The notes beneath the pieces were generated by a model. The model was not told where the DNA came from, ran no database searches, and was given only the letters and a program-made list of their open reading frames with translations. This document shows, piece after piece, positions 48,236 to 62,039 of a stretch of DNA of 64,000 nt; position 1 is the first letter of the stretch; the number at the start of each line of letters is the position of its first letter. The position numbers and the translations under genes are program-made. The DNA comes from Vespula vulgaris (lineage: Eukaryota > Arthropoda > Insecta > Hymenoptera > Vespidae): positions 4,687,001 through 4,751,000 of the forward strand of contig NC_066600.1 in the NCBI RefSeq assembly GCF_905475345.1. The letters are read 5' to 3'.

Positions 48236-50340
48236 CTGTTCACTCGATGCAGACAGTAAAACTCGTTACGGATATAGACCGAAAGGCAAGACAGCTGTTG
48301 GCTGGCGAAGGGTGAAACGAAAAGGGAAAACGGTAGCGAGGGTGGGGGAAAGGGAACATATTTTTGAAACGGCTCGCGTACGAGTCTGTATATATCCAAA
48401 GACGGCTATGCGAAATAAGGAACGAAGGACATAATAGGTTCACATTCATGGGTAATCATAATTTTTTCGACTCTATTGACTCTTCTAATCATCGTTCCCA
48501 TTTTAACGTTTTTATGTTTGACCATCGATGAACACGAACGCGTGAAGGTCGTAAAAAAAAATATGTCTGCGAGGCATAATATAACATTCTTATTTTAGTT
48601 CGTGATTGATGTTAAAATTTTACGTTAAAATATGAAATTAATAGAAATGTTAATGTTAGATGTTAATAGAAAGTTGGACAGTTTATTATAAGAAAAGAAT
48701 TATTAATTAATAATTTCATTTTTATACTATTATTACGATGTATCATATATTTAAGTATGTTTTTTCTTTTTTATTCTTTTATTTCTTTTTTTTTGTCCTG
48801 ACAAATTGATCTTAAATTATAAAAATATTATAATGTTTATATTATCAATAAAGAAAGATAGTTTATTATGAAAGAGAGATCAATAATTTGTTTATATCAT
48901 ACAACTTGAAATATAAAAATACAATAACATATGAATATGAATATTAATATTAAAAAAGATATAAAAATATAAAAATATCGTAATGCTAAGGGTATATTAC
49001 AAATGTGACTATACAGATCATTGTAAGGAAACATAATTTAATCATTTGTTCATCTCATCGACATATATATATTTTGTATTTAAACACAATCCTGTCCTGT
49101 ACAATACAATTGTATTGAATTTAAATTGTGATACTTCGTACATATCGTTTCTATTAATTTATGTATAAATAAAAATTTATTTTAATGAAATATTTTTTAA
49201 ATCAATAATATCAATATACATATCATCTTGAAACTATTATTTTACAACTAAGAAGTATTATATCATGCTGTTATAAAGCAGACGTTTAATGAAGAAGTTT
49301 CTATTTGAATGTTATACACGTGCATATACGTAAACGTGTTATACATATTTATGAAAAAAAATTTCTATCATTATAATGTCCTTCTTATTTAAATTAAAGC
49401 TGATGATGATTCTATCAAAATTCTATCAAAATTATCTCATATATATATGTAAATTTGTATGTATGTAAATTTCATTTCATATAGTAATATGTATTATAGT
49501 TCAATCGTCCTTGAAAAATTGTGTCCTTGAAAAAGACGTCCCAACCGACATCAGCGGAAACACACACAAAAGCGTAACTAGGACTTCATCGAAAGAAAGT
49601 CCAAGGTCACTTTATCGATCATCGATTGTACCTATAGAGAGTGAAAGAGAGATAGAGAGAGAGAGAGAGAAATAGAGAAAGAGAGAGATATAGGATTCAT
49701 GTATATTTAAATGAAGAAACAACATACCATATCCATCGGATAGACGCACATCCCGTAGAAATCGAAATAATTAGCACAATCTCAAGGTAACAACGATTGT
49801 TCTGTGTTACGAGGGCGAATCGATTGCTCCTTTATCTCGACAGTTGAAACGTCTATTTTTAGCTCTTTGGATTTTCAACCAGGGCTCCTCTTATTCTTCT
49901 TCTTCTTTCTTCTTTCGGAAGAACGATTTGGATAAAAGCTTCACGAATACTACTCTATATCGAATGTGTACATATGTAGTTGTAACTCGTAGATTGTGAA
50001 CTTAGGATGCATGAATTTAACTTGTAGCTTTTTGTTCAGCTTCTGTGAAATTTACATATTTATTATATAACTGAAATGTGCTCTCTAGAGGCTTGTTTGA
50101 CAAAGAGAGATAGAGATATAGAGATATAGAGATAGAGAGATAGAAAGAAAGAGAAAGATGATTAGTAATTTTCTGTGAAAAAGGAACGATGGGGGTATGG
50201 CTGTGTTATATTGTAAAAGTTACATTGCAAATAGCTTATGAATCATGCATCCTACAGTATGATTACAAAGAAACGTCTTAGCAAATAATGTGTGTGTGTG
50301 TGTGTACGTACATACATACCATCATGTATTTTTTATCATA
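48236..50340. other. Non-coding stretch with one GC-richer island
   Basis: The island at about 48236-48440 follows directly on the tandem array and has an open plus-strand frame rich in Arg and Lys, without family resemblance; it is more likely regulatory than coding. Otherwise AT-rich, with GA-rich microsatellites near 49640-49690 and 50105-50160. A second island lies at 49530-49640. Confidence 0.45.
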
Positions 50341-50419
50341 TGCATTCTTATTTTTATCGTGGAATTTTTTTCTTTTTTCTTTTCCTTGTTTTCTTTCTTT
50401 TTTTTTTCATTTTTTCGTT

Positions 50420-51645
50420 CGATTTTTCCATCAAAATTCGAATCGAGTATTATTCAGGGTCGTAGAGTGGATAGAATGAAAAGTCTATGCAACTATGCAC
50501 CTTACAGAATTTTCTAATTTTGTTTTTCTTTTCTTTTCTTTTGTTAGATTGTTTTCCTATCAAAATTCGATTCAACTACAAAGCACCAGAAAATGTACAG
50601 AAAAGTCTGTGTACCAAAGAATTTTTAATTTTATTTTTTTTCTTTCGTTTCGTGTTTATTTTTCTCCTTTTTTTTTTATCAAAATCTGATCCAAGTATTC
50701 TGCATCGTAAAATGCATAGAATGCAAAAAGTTAATAAACACAAAAGTTTTCTATTTTTTTTTTCTTTTTTCTTTTTCTCTATTTATTGATTCATTCACTT
50801 ATTTATTTTTATAAAAATTTAAGGCTTAAGTATACAATACCACGGAAAGGATAAAATGAGAAGTTTATGACTAAAAAATATTTGATTTCCTCTTTTTTTT
50901 GCTTATTATATATTTAAATTATTATATATAATTTGAGCCAAGTATTATATTTAGCACCATAGAATAGACAGAATGAAAAATTATATAACATAAATTTTTT
51001 TTCCTTTGTTTGATTTCTCTATAAAAATTTGAGCCAATTATTTACCATCGTAGAATGAACAGAATGAAAGGTTTGTGCAACGTAGAATGAAATATTTTTG
51101 TTCTCTTTTGTTTGATTTTTCAAACAAAATCTGATTCAAGTACACAGGACCATTAGAATGGATAGAATGAAAAGTTTATGTCAACAGAATATTTAATTCC
51201 TTTTTTCTTTGTTTGCTCATTCAATTGAAATCTGATGGATGTATTTTTAGTACCATAGAATAAATCGGATGATAGGTCTATGCAGCAACGAATTTTTCTT
51301 TTATTTTTTATCGAAATCCGATCGAAATATTTAGCACCATAGAATAAATGGTTAGAATGAAAGGTAGATGACTATAGAATATCTAATTCCTTCATTGTTC
51401 ATTTTTTTTTTTATCAAAATCTGTTTCAAGTACTTAACACCATAGAGTAAATCGGATGATAGATCCATGGAACATAGAATTTTTTATCTTTGTTTGTTTG
51501 TTTGCTTTTTTTTTTTTTTTTAATCAAAATTCGATTTAAGTATTTAGCACTATAGAACAGACCTGATGATAGGTCTATACTATGCAACGCTATATTTTTA
51601 TTTTCTTTTTTTTTCAAAATCCGACACGAGTATTTAACAAAACAT
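50420..51645. repeat. Diverged tandem array, about 12 units of roughly 100-125 bp
   Basis: The unit consensus reads approximately 'TCAAAATCTGATTCAAGTATT', 'TAGCACCATAGAATGGATAGAATGAAAAGTCTATG', 'CAACATAGAATTTTTAATT' and a T-rich block. Copies begin near 50432, 50561, 50679, 50812, 50928, 51018, 51122, 51226, 51312, 51414, 51524 and 51614. This is the clearest array in the window. The T-rich blocks create long Phe-rich open frames that are artefacts. Confidence 0.85.
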
Positions 51646-52728
51646 ATAAAAAATAAATAAATAACTAAAAAATGAAATAAATCTGAATTTCGTTTGACCT
51701 TATGCACGAATATTCTCTCGAGCTATATGACCTCAGGTTTCACGGGCAGGAAGGTCAATCGACAAGCTGCTTTTCTGTAAGCTTCCTCAGTAGATTTATG
51801 CGCGTTCACGTATTATACACAGTTTGTACATATATACATCTTATACGTATACATTTATATATACGTTATACATATATAATATATAATACAAAGTGTATTA
51901 AATGGTATATGTATACCTATACGATTAAAGGTTTACCTCTATATGTACATGGTTGTGTATCGTATATACATCTTATATGCACACATGTAGGTACACATAT
52001 AATTATACGATATACAGTACAATACATATTAAATAGTGTATGTGTGTGTGTGTGTATGCTAAAAGTTTACCTATCTCTAAACATGTATATATTGTACATA
52101 CATCCTAACATGCCATGTACTTATTTACATATACATAATAGATATATAATAATAGATATATAGTAATACATTATCATATACGATGTTTAATCTAAACGTA
52201 TATACACACACATACATATAATGATGTACATATATACATTTTATATAAAGTTATACAACACATAACATATACAATTCTACATACAATAAATATGTGAACG
52301 ATATATTATAAGATTAAATGCTAACCTCAAGTAAATCCATATCTATTGTCCTCGTTCACTTTTATTGATATGACAGAATGACCTAAGATCCTCTTTCATT
52401 GTGATTACCAAAATGAATTGTTCGAATATGACGCACGCGTGCCAATGGCGCCGAAAACTTGTATGGTTTATACAAACATATGCCATATGTTCCGAAAGTT
52501 GATGCTTTTGACGATAAGGACGATTGAGGGAGCACGTTTATGTAAGAGAGAAAGAGAGACAGAATGACACGACAGCAGAGAGAGAGAGAAAGAGAGACAG
52601 AAAGAGAGGGAAAGTAACCCCCCCCGTGAACGGAAGTGAGTTTTCTATTGGCACTGGGGATAATTACCGGACGAGAGACAATGACTCGATTCAATGCATT
52701 GACGAGTTAAGCTGCGAGGAATACGTGC

Positions 52729-52745
52729 TTTGAGCTGAGCTCAAA
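52729..52745. repeat. Perfect 8-bp palindrome with one-base centre
   Basis: TTTGAGCT, G, AGCTCAAA, inside a GC-richer island at about 52380-52780. It could be a protein-binding site; no known motif is claimed. Confidence 0.5.
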
Positions 52746-52914
52746 CGAATGGAGATCGATGAACCCCAGCTTTATTTTTCTTCTTTTTCACTCGTTACGA
52801 TCGAAAATTTCCCTGTAAACAGTATCCCGCTTTGTTTTTTTCTATTCCTACGATTCATTCTGTATGTTTGTTCTCTTTTTCATTCTCACTCTCTCTCTAT
52901 TATATATTTTCTTG

Positions 52915-53890
52915 GTAAACAAGTTGATTATTCTTTGAAATCTTTCTAAATCAATATTCAGTTTATTTTGTAGTAGATATTTTTATCGAATTGTTATGAT
53001 TATCGTGAATTAAATTTGAAGAATAGATACGCCATTTTGAAAGTCTCGAAGGACGTTGAAAGATTCGTTGAAATGAATTTAGCTGAGAAGTCGAAAAATT
53101 TTCTGGGTATTTCAATAACTTTGTCATAGAATGATCGATCAAATTTGATACACGATGTACAGAAAATTTAATAGGAGAAAATTGATAATTGTAAAAACAT
53201 TTGTTAAGTTTCATTTCTTTTCTCTATTTCTGTGATAAACAAGTTGATTATTCTTTAAAATCTCTCTAAATCGATATTCGATTTATTTCTTAGTATATAT
53301 TTTTGTCGAATTATCATAATATCGTGAATCGAATTTAAAGAGTAAGTTCGCCATTTTGAAAGTTTCGAAGGTCGTTAAAAGATTTATTGAAATGAATTTA
53401 ACTGAGAATTTAATAGATTTTATGGATAAATTTAAATAACTTTGCATTAGAATATATGATCAAACATGATACACATATACGTTTATATAGAATTTATATA
53501 GAGTAATTTTGAGTATATTTAGATAGAAAATTGATAATTGTAAAAAGATAAACTGTATTTTGTTCTCTCTATATTTTTTAATAAACAAGTCGATTATTCT
53601 TTCAAACTTGTCTAAATCAATATTCGATTTGTTTCGTAGTAGTTATCTTTGTCTGATTATTTTGATTATAGTGTATCGAATTTGAAAAATAGATACGCCA
53701 TTTTGAAAGTTTCGAAGGACGTTGAAACATTCGTCATTGAAATGAATTTAGCTGAGAGATCGTAAAAAATTTGATGTGTGTCTTACATAGTATAATTTTG
53801 TACTGGAATAAGCAATCAAATTTTTTAAATGTTATCTAGAAAATTTTATTGGAGAAAATTGATGGTCGTACGAACATCTGCTAACGCAGC
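52915..53890. repeat. Tandem array of 3 units, about 320-345 bp
   Basis: Copies begin with AACAAGTTGATTATTCTTT at about 52919, 53235 and 53583. Each continues 'TCTAAATC(a/g)ATATTCgaTTT', 'TTTGTCGAATTaT', 'ATACGCCATTTTGAAAGTTT', 'CGAAGGACGTTGAAA' and 'GAAATGAATTTAGCTGAGA'. Similarity is high enough to be obvious by eye, so this array is younger than the others. Confidence 0.85.
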
Positions 53891-53894
53891 TGGC

Positions 53895-56800
53895 GAAAAT
53901 TATTCGCAGAAGAATATTTATTTCATATACGTCGAAGATTCTTCACGATGATTCACTCGAGGGGAAACGTGACTCTCGCTGCCCACCTTGAGTTGGCTGT
54001 TGGGACTTCGTAAGTCTAGTTTCTTCTTCCTTTCTTTCCTTCTTTCTTTCTTCCCAGGTTTGCAGAACTATAAAATTATTCGCTTTCACGATTCGTCTTT
54101 CAAATAATTTTAATATCACGCGAATTATATATATATATATAATAATACTATAATTATGCGAACATCTCGTATATAGTATTATATATATGTGTGTATGTAT
54201 GTACGCACATACATACACACATATATATAATACTATATTATATATATGTGAATGTATGACGCACACACACACACGATACTTATATCTGTATGTATATATT
54301 GAAAATATGTATACATGGAAATATGATCAGATAAAGCAATGAATAATATATATGCACATACACCTATATGCATCTACATAGATGTATGTACATTGAATAT
54401 ATCTTTACTGAATGTGTGTGTGTGTGTGTGCATGTGTATTGTAACTATGTACATTAAGTACGATGAGCGTATGTAGATTGACAACACATATATTATAATA
54501 TAATATAATATAAACGATATAATACAATACAATTCAATATATTTTAATGAATAATCTAATTAGATTGTATCTTGATTTATCATTCCAAGGTAATGAATCT
54601 AGTAAATCCTAGAAATATATTACCAATTATTTAAATAGTAAATGCATTTTTAATAGCTATTTATTTAAATATTATATTATAAAATATTTGAATAATAATA
54701 TATCATATTTATTAAGTATTTAGATATATAATACACATATCGGAATTATTATTCAAACAGTAGATAGTAGATTATTATTCAAATAGTAGAAAATGCATAA
54801 GAAAATTGCATTTTTCATGATGTTTCCTTTTTCGTTTATCTTCGTTAAAATACGAAACAGTTCTTCTTTGGGTCGTTGAAAGAATAGAAAAAAGTTCGTG
54901 ATATATTATAGGTAGAAGTTATTATCTCTCTTGGGCGCTCCTTTCCATCGTTATCTGGATGACCGGTGGAAAAAATCGGTCAGGGACAAAATGGAAACGC
55001 CTCTCGTGCAATTTTCAAGCGTTTCAATGAGCGAACGTTAAGGTTTGTCGTTTATTTTAAAACCTTATTTTAAGGATCACAATTTCGAAGGAATAATTTG
55101 AGTATAATTGACGACTCGAAATGATATTGATTCGAATTATCGATTATCTAAAAAATTTTATTGACCGCAAAATACGAAACTATGTTTCGAAAGATGAATT
55201 TATTTGAAAGAGTGAAAAAAATTGAAAGTTGTATATATTATCTCAAAATAGCAAAGAAATATTCATACTATATAAATGCAATGAAAAAAAGTGACAACTG
55301 TTCTAATATGAAATTTCATAATTATTACGTATCTCTTTTCATGCTTATTGGAATTGAAAATAAATAAAACGATAATAATTCCAAGAAATAATCACTATTT
55401 ATTGTCTTGAAACTAATTTTGAACAATAAATACTTTAGTGTTAGGAACAGAAACTATGAGTCATTATAAACAAATTCTTTGGTTAAAAATGAGTGATAGA
55501 ATAATAAATTGTGTTTTTAAGTTATTACGAAAAAACAAATAAAATTTTAGAAATATATAAATATGATATATAAATATAAATAAATAAATAAACAAATAAA
55601 TAAATAAATACATAAATAAATAAATATTTACATATATGAAAATAAGTAAATATATATATATATAATGATTTATATATAGTGGTTTAGACCAAAGTAGGGT
55701 GAAGTTATGATAAGGATCTGACCCCTCCTCAAAAACAAAATTGACTTGCCTCGGAGTTCTTCGAAAAGATCATTAGATTTCCTAGTAATTCTGGTGGACA
55801 GTTTTTGTTTGGTATACAGGTTGATTATAAATTACGGATTAGTTGAATGTAGTCCTTTGTTAGAAGGAATAGAAGAAAGAAGAAAGAAATATATTAAGGA
55901 AAATTTCATGATTTCTTTTATGTATCAAATATTTTAAAGAAATACGAAATGAAACACTTGACTTCCGTTTAAATCGAAACTAATGATATTTAATTTTTCT
56001 TATGGAACATTCTGTATTTTTCTTTCAATCAATTATCTTTAAAAAAAAATTATTAAACAAACGTAGTTAATATCATAGTTTGTAATTAACAAGGTATGGT
56101 GATTTCAGTCACATAACTTTATAGAAAATTTAAATAACAAATTGTCCTATAATCGATCGTGTTTCTCTTTTATCTATCATTTTATAGTATAGATCATGTA
56201 GAATAATCGTATTGTTTGTATTTGAAGATATTTATTAAAGATAATAAAACCACGAAAAAACTATCTATTACGGATATACAAACGAATGAATTTTAAACGA
56301 AGTTTTCAATTTTAACGGGAAGTAGCTGCTGCTAGTCCGAGAACTTCCATATAACGATTTTATCAGGAATTTAAAAGGAGCGAGAAAGGAAATTGAATTT
56401 TTAAATTGGCTCGTGGTGGCTCGAGAACACAGTGAGGAAACCGTTGGACCAGTTTTCCAGATCCAAATCTATTCTCGGCTTTAACAATGGCGTACGATTT
56501 TAGCTACGTAATACTTCACACCACAATTTGACTACCTAAAATTTTTCTCTTTCTCGTGAAATCGTTATACCACTCAGGAATAATAAATTCCTATTTCGAT
56601 TTTATCTTTACTGCGATATCAATTTCTCTGCGTTGTCGTATTGAATAATACTACGTTATTCAAAGCCACGAACACCCTTTTTAAATGCAAATCATTTTCG
56701 ACTATTCCGACTTCTATTAAAAAACGAATGCAGTTAATATTTCAAAGCGGACTAATGGAATTTGATTTTTAAAATTTATGATTTTTGAACTATTATTATT

Positions 56801-57811
56801 TTTATTTTATTAATCTTCTGTTCTGTTTTTTTCTTTTTATTTCTTGTCGCAAGATTTCTATCGTTCTGAAATTTGACTCGAAAAATTTGTCTTTAATCTC
56901 ATGATATATTACAAGTGAATGTTTCGAAATATTCAACTATGTCTATGAAGTTTTTATAAAGAGGAACACAAATTTTCGTATTATTTATTTTTTTAGTTTT
57001 CTTATTATTAACGTATACTTCATTAGAACGTATATTTCGTAGAACGTAATTAAATTTCATTTCTATTTATTTGATCAGTTATATTGATATTTATAATAAA
57101 ATAATATAATTGATTAGCACGAATAATTAAATCAGAGTTGCGTCTAGATTGATTATAAATATTAAGCGTTTATTTAAAATATATCGATGAATTATTATAT
57201 ATACAAGTATTTTAATTAAAATATCGACAAATAATAAATTTTACAATTTATAAATAATACAGTTTTTATATTAATTGCAATTTCGTATTGATCCACTTAT
57301 ATTACTTACTGATATTTTATTATAAATACTGATCGTTCGTTTAAAATATTGGTCAAGAATAATTAAAAGTGTCATAAATCGCTATATATAACAACTCTTA
57401 AAATTATATTTTATTTCTCAATTCTACTTAATAGGAATATTATTTATACATGAGAAAGTTTTATAGAATTTACTGTTCGATAAGATAATCTTTAGTTTTC
57501 TCTCGATACCTGAACGTTTGTTTCGTCTTTTTTCTTTTTTTACCTGAGGCATAACAATTTTCAAAGCACCTGCTAAAGGTAGTTCTGAGAAAATGCAAAA
57601 CGATCCAGCCTGTTGCTCGAACGCCTGGAGTACTATCTTTGTGCTGATACAAATGTTCACGAATCATTGAATTCAAGTTGAATTGATAAACATCGGATAT
57701 CTTATTAACATAGACACTTGTTGATTTCTACGGAATAATGTTAGAGAAAAAGAGATAGATAGAGATATATAGATAGAAATAGAGATAGATAGAAAGAGAG
57801 AGAGAGAGGGG

Positions 57812-57844
<33 letters not shown>

Positions 57845-59150
57845 TTGCCAAATTTTTTGTATCGGACGGATAAATCGTAACTCATTAAAATTTTTTCATT
57901 GGTTTAAATCTTTCTCTTAATATTATTTATTTATTATTTTCATTCATAAATTGATTTTTAATTCTTAAAAAAAGAAAAAGATTGTTCAAGTAGTATCTTT
58001 TATACTCTTTTATAAACAAAAAATGTTTTGTAATATTTTCTACATATTTTTGATTCTTTTTCATTCATTAAATGTATGATTTTTAATTTTCTTTATTTTA
58101 TTATATATGTTATGGCACAATAAATTTATTTATCTCTATCATTATCTGATGACATAATAAACAAATATTTACAACATATGAAATATTAATTTTCTTCTTT
58201 ATAAATCACGGATTTCATTGAAAGAGAGTGACCTATAATCAGTGTTAGTTAAATAATAATTCAAATATTTTTAATTTAATTTTACTATTTTGCAAAAATT
58301 GTTTCTATATTGTTGTAATTATAATCTTATCTAAATTAGATTTTTGACACGAGAAAATTTTGAATCTGGAAATTGTAAAACTATTTGAATTATGAAACTA
58401 ATTGAATATTTGATTAAACTTTTGAAATTATTAAAAATACGACAAAATATGATTAAATCGTATAATTTTGACAAATCTTTTCTTACATGATGCATACGCA
58501 TATAATAATAAGTCTAATCTCAATTTTAACAGTTACAATAATAAAATAAAATTTGTACCTTTCAATTAAAAAAAGAATTTCAAGAAAGTAATTATTTTTT
58601 AAACAGTATTACAAGGAACACATTTAACGAGATGTAAAATTCGTATAATTAAACAAATGTTTTTTAAGTCGATAATTACTTATTGTACTATTCAATGAAT
58701 AATAATTTTCGTCTCATATTTTCTAGATACTTCAATTTTTAAATATTTTTAGCGACACAATCGACAATTATTAACAAAACTCGTCAACAATACTCTTTGT
58801 TTGTTTCCAATTAAGAAATCACATGAGTTGTTTGAAATATAAAAATTAAAAACTTTAAAAATATTTTCTGCTTTTTCTTTAAATTATAATTCTGTATCAA
58901 TTTATTAAAAGTAATGACTTTTCTGAAAACGATGTAATAATATAATATTTAAAGGTTATATTTGTAAATCGTACGATATTATTTTAACATTATTGAAAAA
59001 ATAAATGAATCATCATTTTTAAAATAAATGGCCCGGTTTTTTTTTGGGAATAGATAGTCCATCGTAAAAATATACATTGTTAAGTTCTTACGACATTAAC
59101 TCGACTTACGGAAATGAGGAATTTTTATCTTTTGTGTTAATTATTTTTAA
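53895..59150. other. AT-rich gene-poor tract
   Basis: TA/TG/CA microsatellites at about 54130-54300 and 54415-54430, (TAAA)n at about 55575-55625, and GA-rich sequence at 57745-57845. Small GC-richer islands at about 54950-55030, 55690-55760 and 56300-56520 could be conserved regulatory elements. No exon was supported. Confidence 0.45.
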
Positions 59151-59159
59151 TAACGTAGG

Positions 59160-59672
59160 TTTATTATGTTCTTTCTTAAACAAAAATTAAAACAATGTGA
59201 GTCTCATATAATTGATGAAGATATAAAGGAAAATAAAGAACCGGAACTTGTATCATCTGATTGTTCCCAAGCAATTAATAAAAATATTCTCGTGACAGCG
59301 ATCATCATTAATTTGCTAAATAAAATTAATTCAATCTTCAGCACATCAGATTAGAAAACGTAGGAGACTTTCCAATTGGCAGAAGTAATAAAACGTGCTA
59401 AAAATTTAGGCAAACGCTAACTTAAACGTTTTCCTCGCGGAAGATCTATCTTCGGATGAAAATTGTTCAGATTTGGTAGTCAAAGTGTCTAAAGAAAGTT
59501 TTGAGGAAAAAGATGATACTGAATGTGTTGAATCCAGGGAATAGTACAGTTGTACATTCAAACTAGACGATTGCATTTGAAGTGTGAGATGTGATAAGTG
59601 GTTTCACGAAGGATGTTTAACATTTTTGAATTTATGTGATCTCTGTAGAAAAGTTTTATACCAACAGAAGTA
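59160..59672 (+). pseudogene. Decayed coding sequence with a zinc-finger-like end
   Basis: Three consecutive pieces read like one former protein broken by stops and frameshifts: 59167-59354 (MFFLKQKLKQCESH to a stop), about 59363-59540 (QLAEVIKRAKNLGK, shift, then VFLAEDLSSDENCSDLVV) and about 59546-59672 (YSCTFKLDDC, stop, then RCDKWFHEGCLTFLNLCDLC). The last piece keeps a Cys-His spacing (CDKWFHEGC..CDLC) like a PHD-type finger. Composition and charge are protein-like, unlike the flanking AT DNA. No introns are apparent, so it may be a retrocopy or a piece of a mobile element. Parent unknown. Confidence 0.5.
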
Positions 59673-59904
59673 ATCATTTTTCTTTCTGTTACGTCCAAAA
59701 CTTTTTCTTTTTATTATACTTGGCTTATGACATTTTGAATCATGGGTCATCTAAACGGATCAATATGGCCGAGATGGTTTTTTGCATGGGAAACATTTCT
59801 TTTTTTTTTTTATACAAATTTAAAATTAGTTTTTAATTTTATTTTGATATTATAATTTCTTATGTATCGACTTTTATAAATATATATGTTTTTTTTGTAC
59901 ATCG

Positions 59905-59962
<58 letters not shown>
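59905..59962. repeat. (TA)n microsatellite
   Basis: Uninterrupted TA for over 50 bases, then a CG/TG-rich tail. More TA and TG simple sequence continues to about 60215. Confidence 0.85.
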
Positions 59963-59966
<4 letters not shown>

Positions 59967-60473
59967 TGCACGCGTGCGCGAGTGTGTGTATTAATATACA
60001 ATAATTAGATATTTATATATTTATATAAGTATATATATGTATATATTATTATAAATATATTTTTATTATAATATTTTATAATAAAAATTTCTTATTATAT
60101 TTTATTCTAATATATATATATAACATGTATTATACATATATAATTAATATGAGATATATACATATGCATACATACATACATACGAGTGTGTGTGTGCGTG
60201 CGCGTATGTGCGTGTATTCTATGATTTTTATAATTTCATCGAACAGTAGAGTTCATTGATGCAACCTACAAAAAAAAAAAAAAATAAAATAAAATAAAAA
60301 AAAAATCAACAAATATTTGATTCAATTCGAGAAATATCGTCGACAACGAGCAATATCAACGATAATAATTGTAACTGTCATGAGAATAAAGAACATTTAA
60401 CCGTCTATCTTCTATTTATCGGCCCGGATGTATCGTTGCAACACGACAATTCTTATCCGTGGGACGATGCTAT

Positions 60474-60520
<47 letters not shown>
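60474..60520. repeat. (TC)n microsatellite
   Basis: Uninterrupted TC for over 40 bases, inside a GC-richer stretch (60320-60990) without a supported gene. Confidence 0.9.
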
Positions 60521-60525
<5 letters not shown>

Positions 60526-61539
60526 TTCGCACCAGGGACAACGTATTGAATCGTAATTGCAGTTAAGTGCAACGCAATTGTATTATTGAATAGCGTTACG
60601 AAATGAAGACGAAGGTCGTCCAATAATAATATATTGCATTTTATTTCGCGACGATAGAAAATAGAAGAGTACAGTTTACCTAAGGACACAAATCGATCGA
60701 ACAGATTTATTGTAAAGTGATCAATAAAAAGTACTGAGTTTGTTTACACTCGATCAATGATCTGTTCAGGTCGGTGCACCTATAGAACGGTAGACAACGA
60801 AGTGTGTCTCTTATCTTTGTTTGTATGCTGGAGCGTGTAAATATAACGTACGCATACACATACCTACGTGTTAAGGTTGATACATTGGTTAGCTTTCTCT
60901 CTTGTACGCGCATGTGCATTGCTGACAGATAAAGTTTCTTCCTCGATAAGGAATGCGAAGAATGAAAATAAGACTCTATCTTCTTCATTTTATAATCTTT
61001 TCTTTTTCTCTTGCCGAATATTACATAAGAATTGAAGTATGATTCGTTACGAATAAGTTCTTAACATAGGAAGAATTTATAGTTTAGTATATACATATAT
61101 ATAGACTATAATCAACAAAATTAGATATACTAATTAAATATATTAATTGAATATACTAAGTAATTAAAATTAGATAATTATATTTATCTAGTAAATGTAT
61201 ACATATATATAGATATATAATATGTATTGTATATATCTATTATATATTGTTACATATTTATCTAAGTACGTATATATATACATATATATATATATATATT
61301 ATTATTATTATTATAGATACAATAGATTTTTATTATAAAATATAAAATATATGATACTTTTATTAAATATATATATATTTGTATGTGTGTGTTTCTGTTT
61401 TTTATATAATGATTTTTAAAACAAATATACACATGATAATAATCTGCTTTTATAATATCTACATCAGTGATATTATTTACGAGAAAACATGGAAGAAGAA
61501 ATCCCGTTCGTGAGTGACATGTCATGATAAAAATTCTCG

Positions 61540-61960
61540 GTTGATCTGTGTGCGTGTTTTTTTGAATCTGTTCGAATCCGTTTTTATAATCTTGTAAAAA
61601 TTCGGAGAAACGGAGAAAGAAGATGAATGTTCACGATCGATAACAAATCACTACGTAGGTTGGGATTTTTGAAAGGTCGACGATATTGCGCTAGTGTACC
61701 ACCTACCTTAATCGCGTGCTTCAAGCGAAATTAGTTCGCTCCCCAGACGAGGTACGCCGGATTTAGCAGGCTACGTGCTGTGTCGTCCCGTGTGTTGTGT
61801 TGTGTTTGTGTGCTAGTAGTAGTGGTGGTGTAGTGGTGATTGTGGTAGTGTTGTTAGGTGAGCGAAACGATGATGAGTCACGTTAGGTTCGTTGCCTTCG
61901 CCTCTCCGGACGCCGTGCCACGCCGGTTTATCGACTTTCCATCGTCGTTCTTGCGAAGAT
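61540..61960 (+). promoter_or_regulatory. Promoter-like island with a possible 5' UTR exon
   Basis: A GC-richer, CpG-containing block. Within it, a G/T-rich stretch (TAGTAGTAGTGGTGGTGTAG and onward) ends in TTAG followed by GTGAGC at about 61859, a good splice donor on the plus strand. This pattern fits a non-coding first exon of a gene lying mostly beyond the window, or an alternative first exon of the signal-peptide gene. Inference from composition and one splice signal. Confidence 0.35.
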
Positions 61961-62039
61961 ATATATGTATTATACTTATTGCTATATAGTAGTTACATCT
62001 ACGTAAAAGTATCTACGTTCTTAACCAACAAACTGTAAC

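Noticed and set aside
48225..48434. 69-codon Arg/Lys-rich plus-strand frame
   Set aside because: No family resemblance and no splice context; the island is better explained as regulatory or as the edge of array C.
50288..50789. Phe-rich frames across array D
   Set aside because: Produced by the T-rich spacer of each tandem unit; no conserved reading frame across units.
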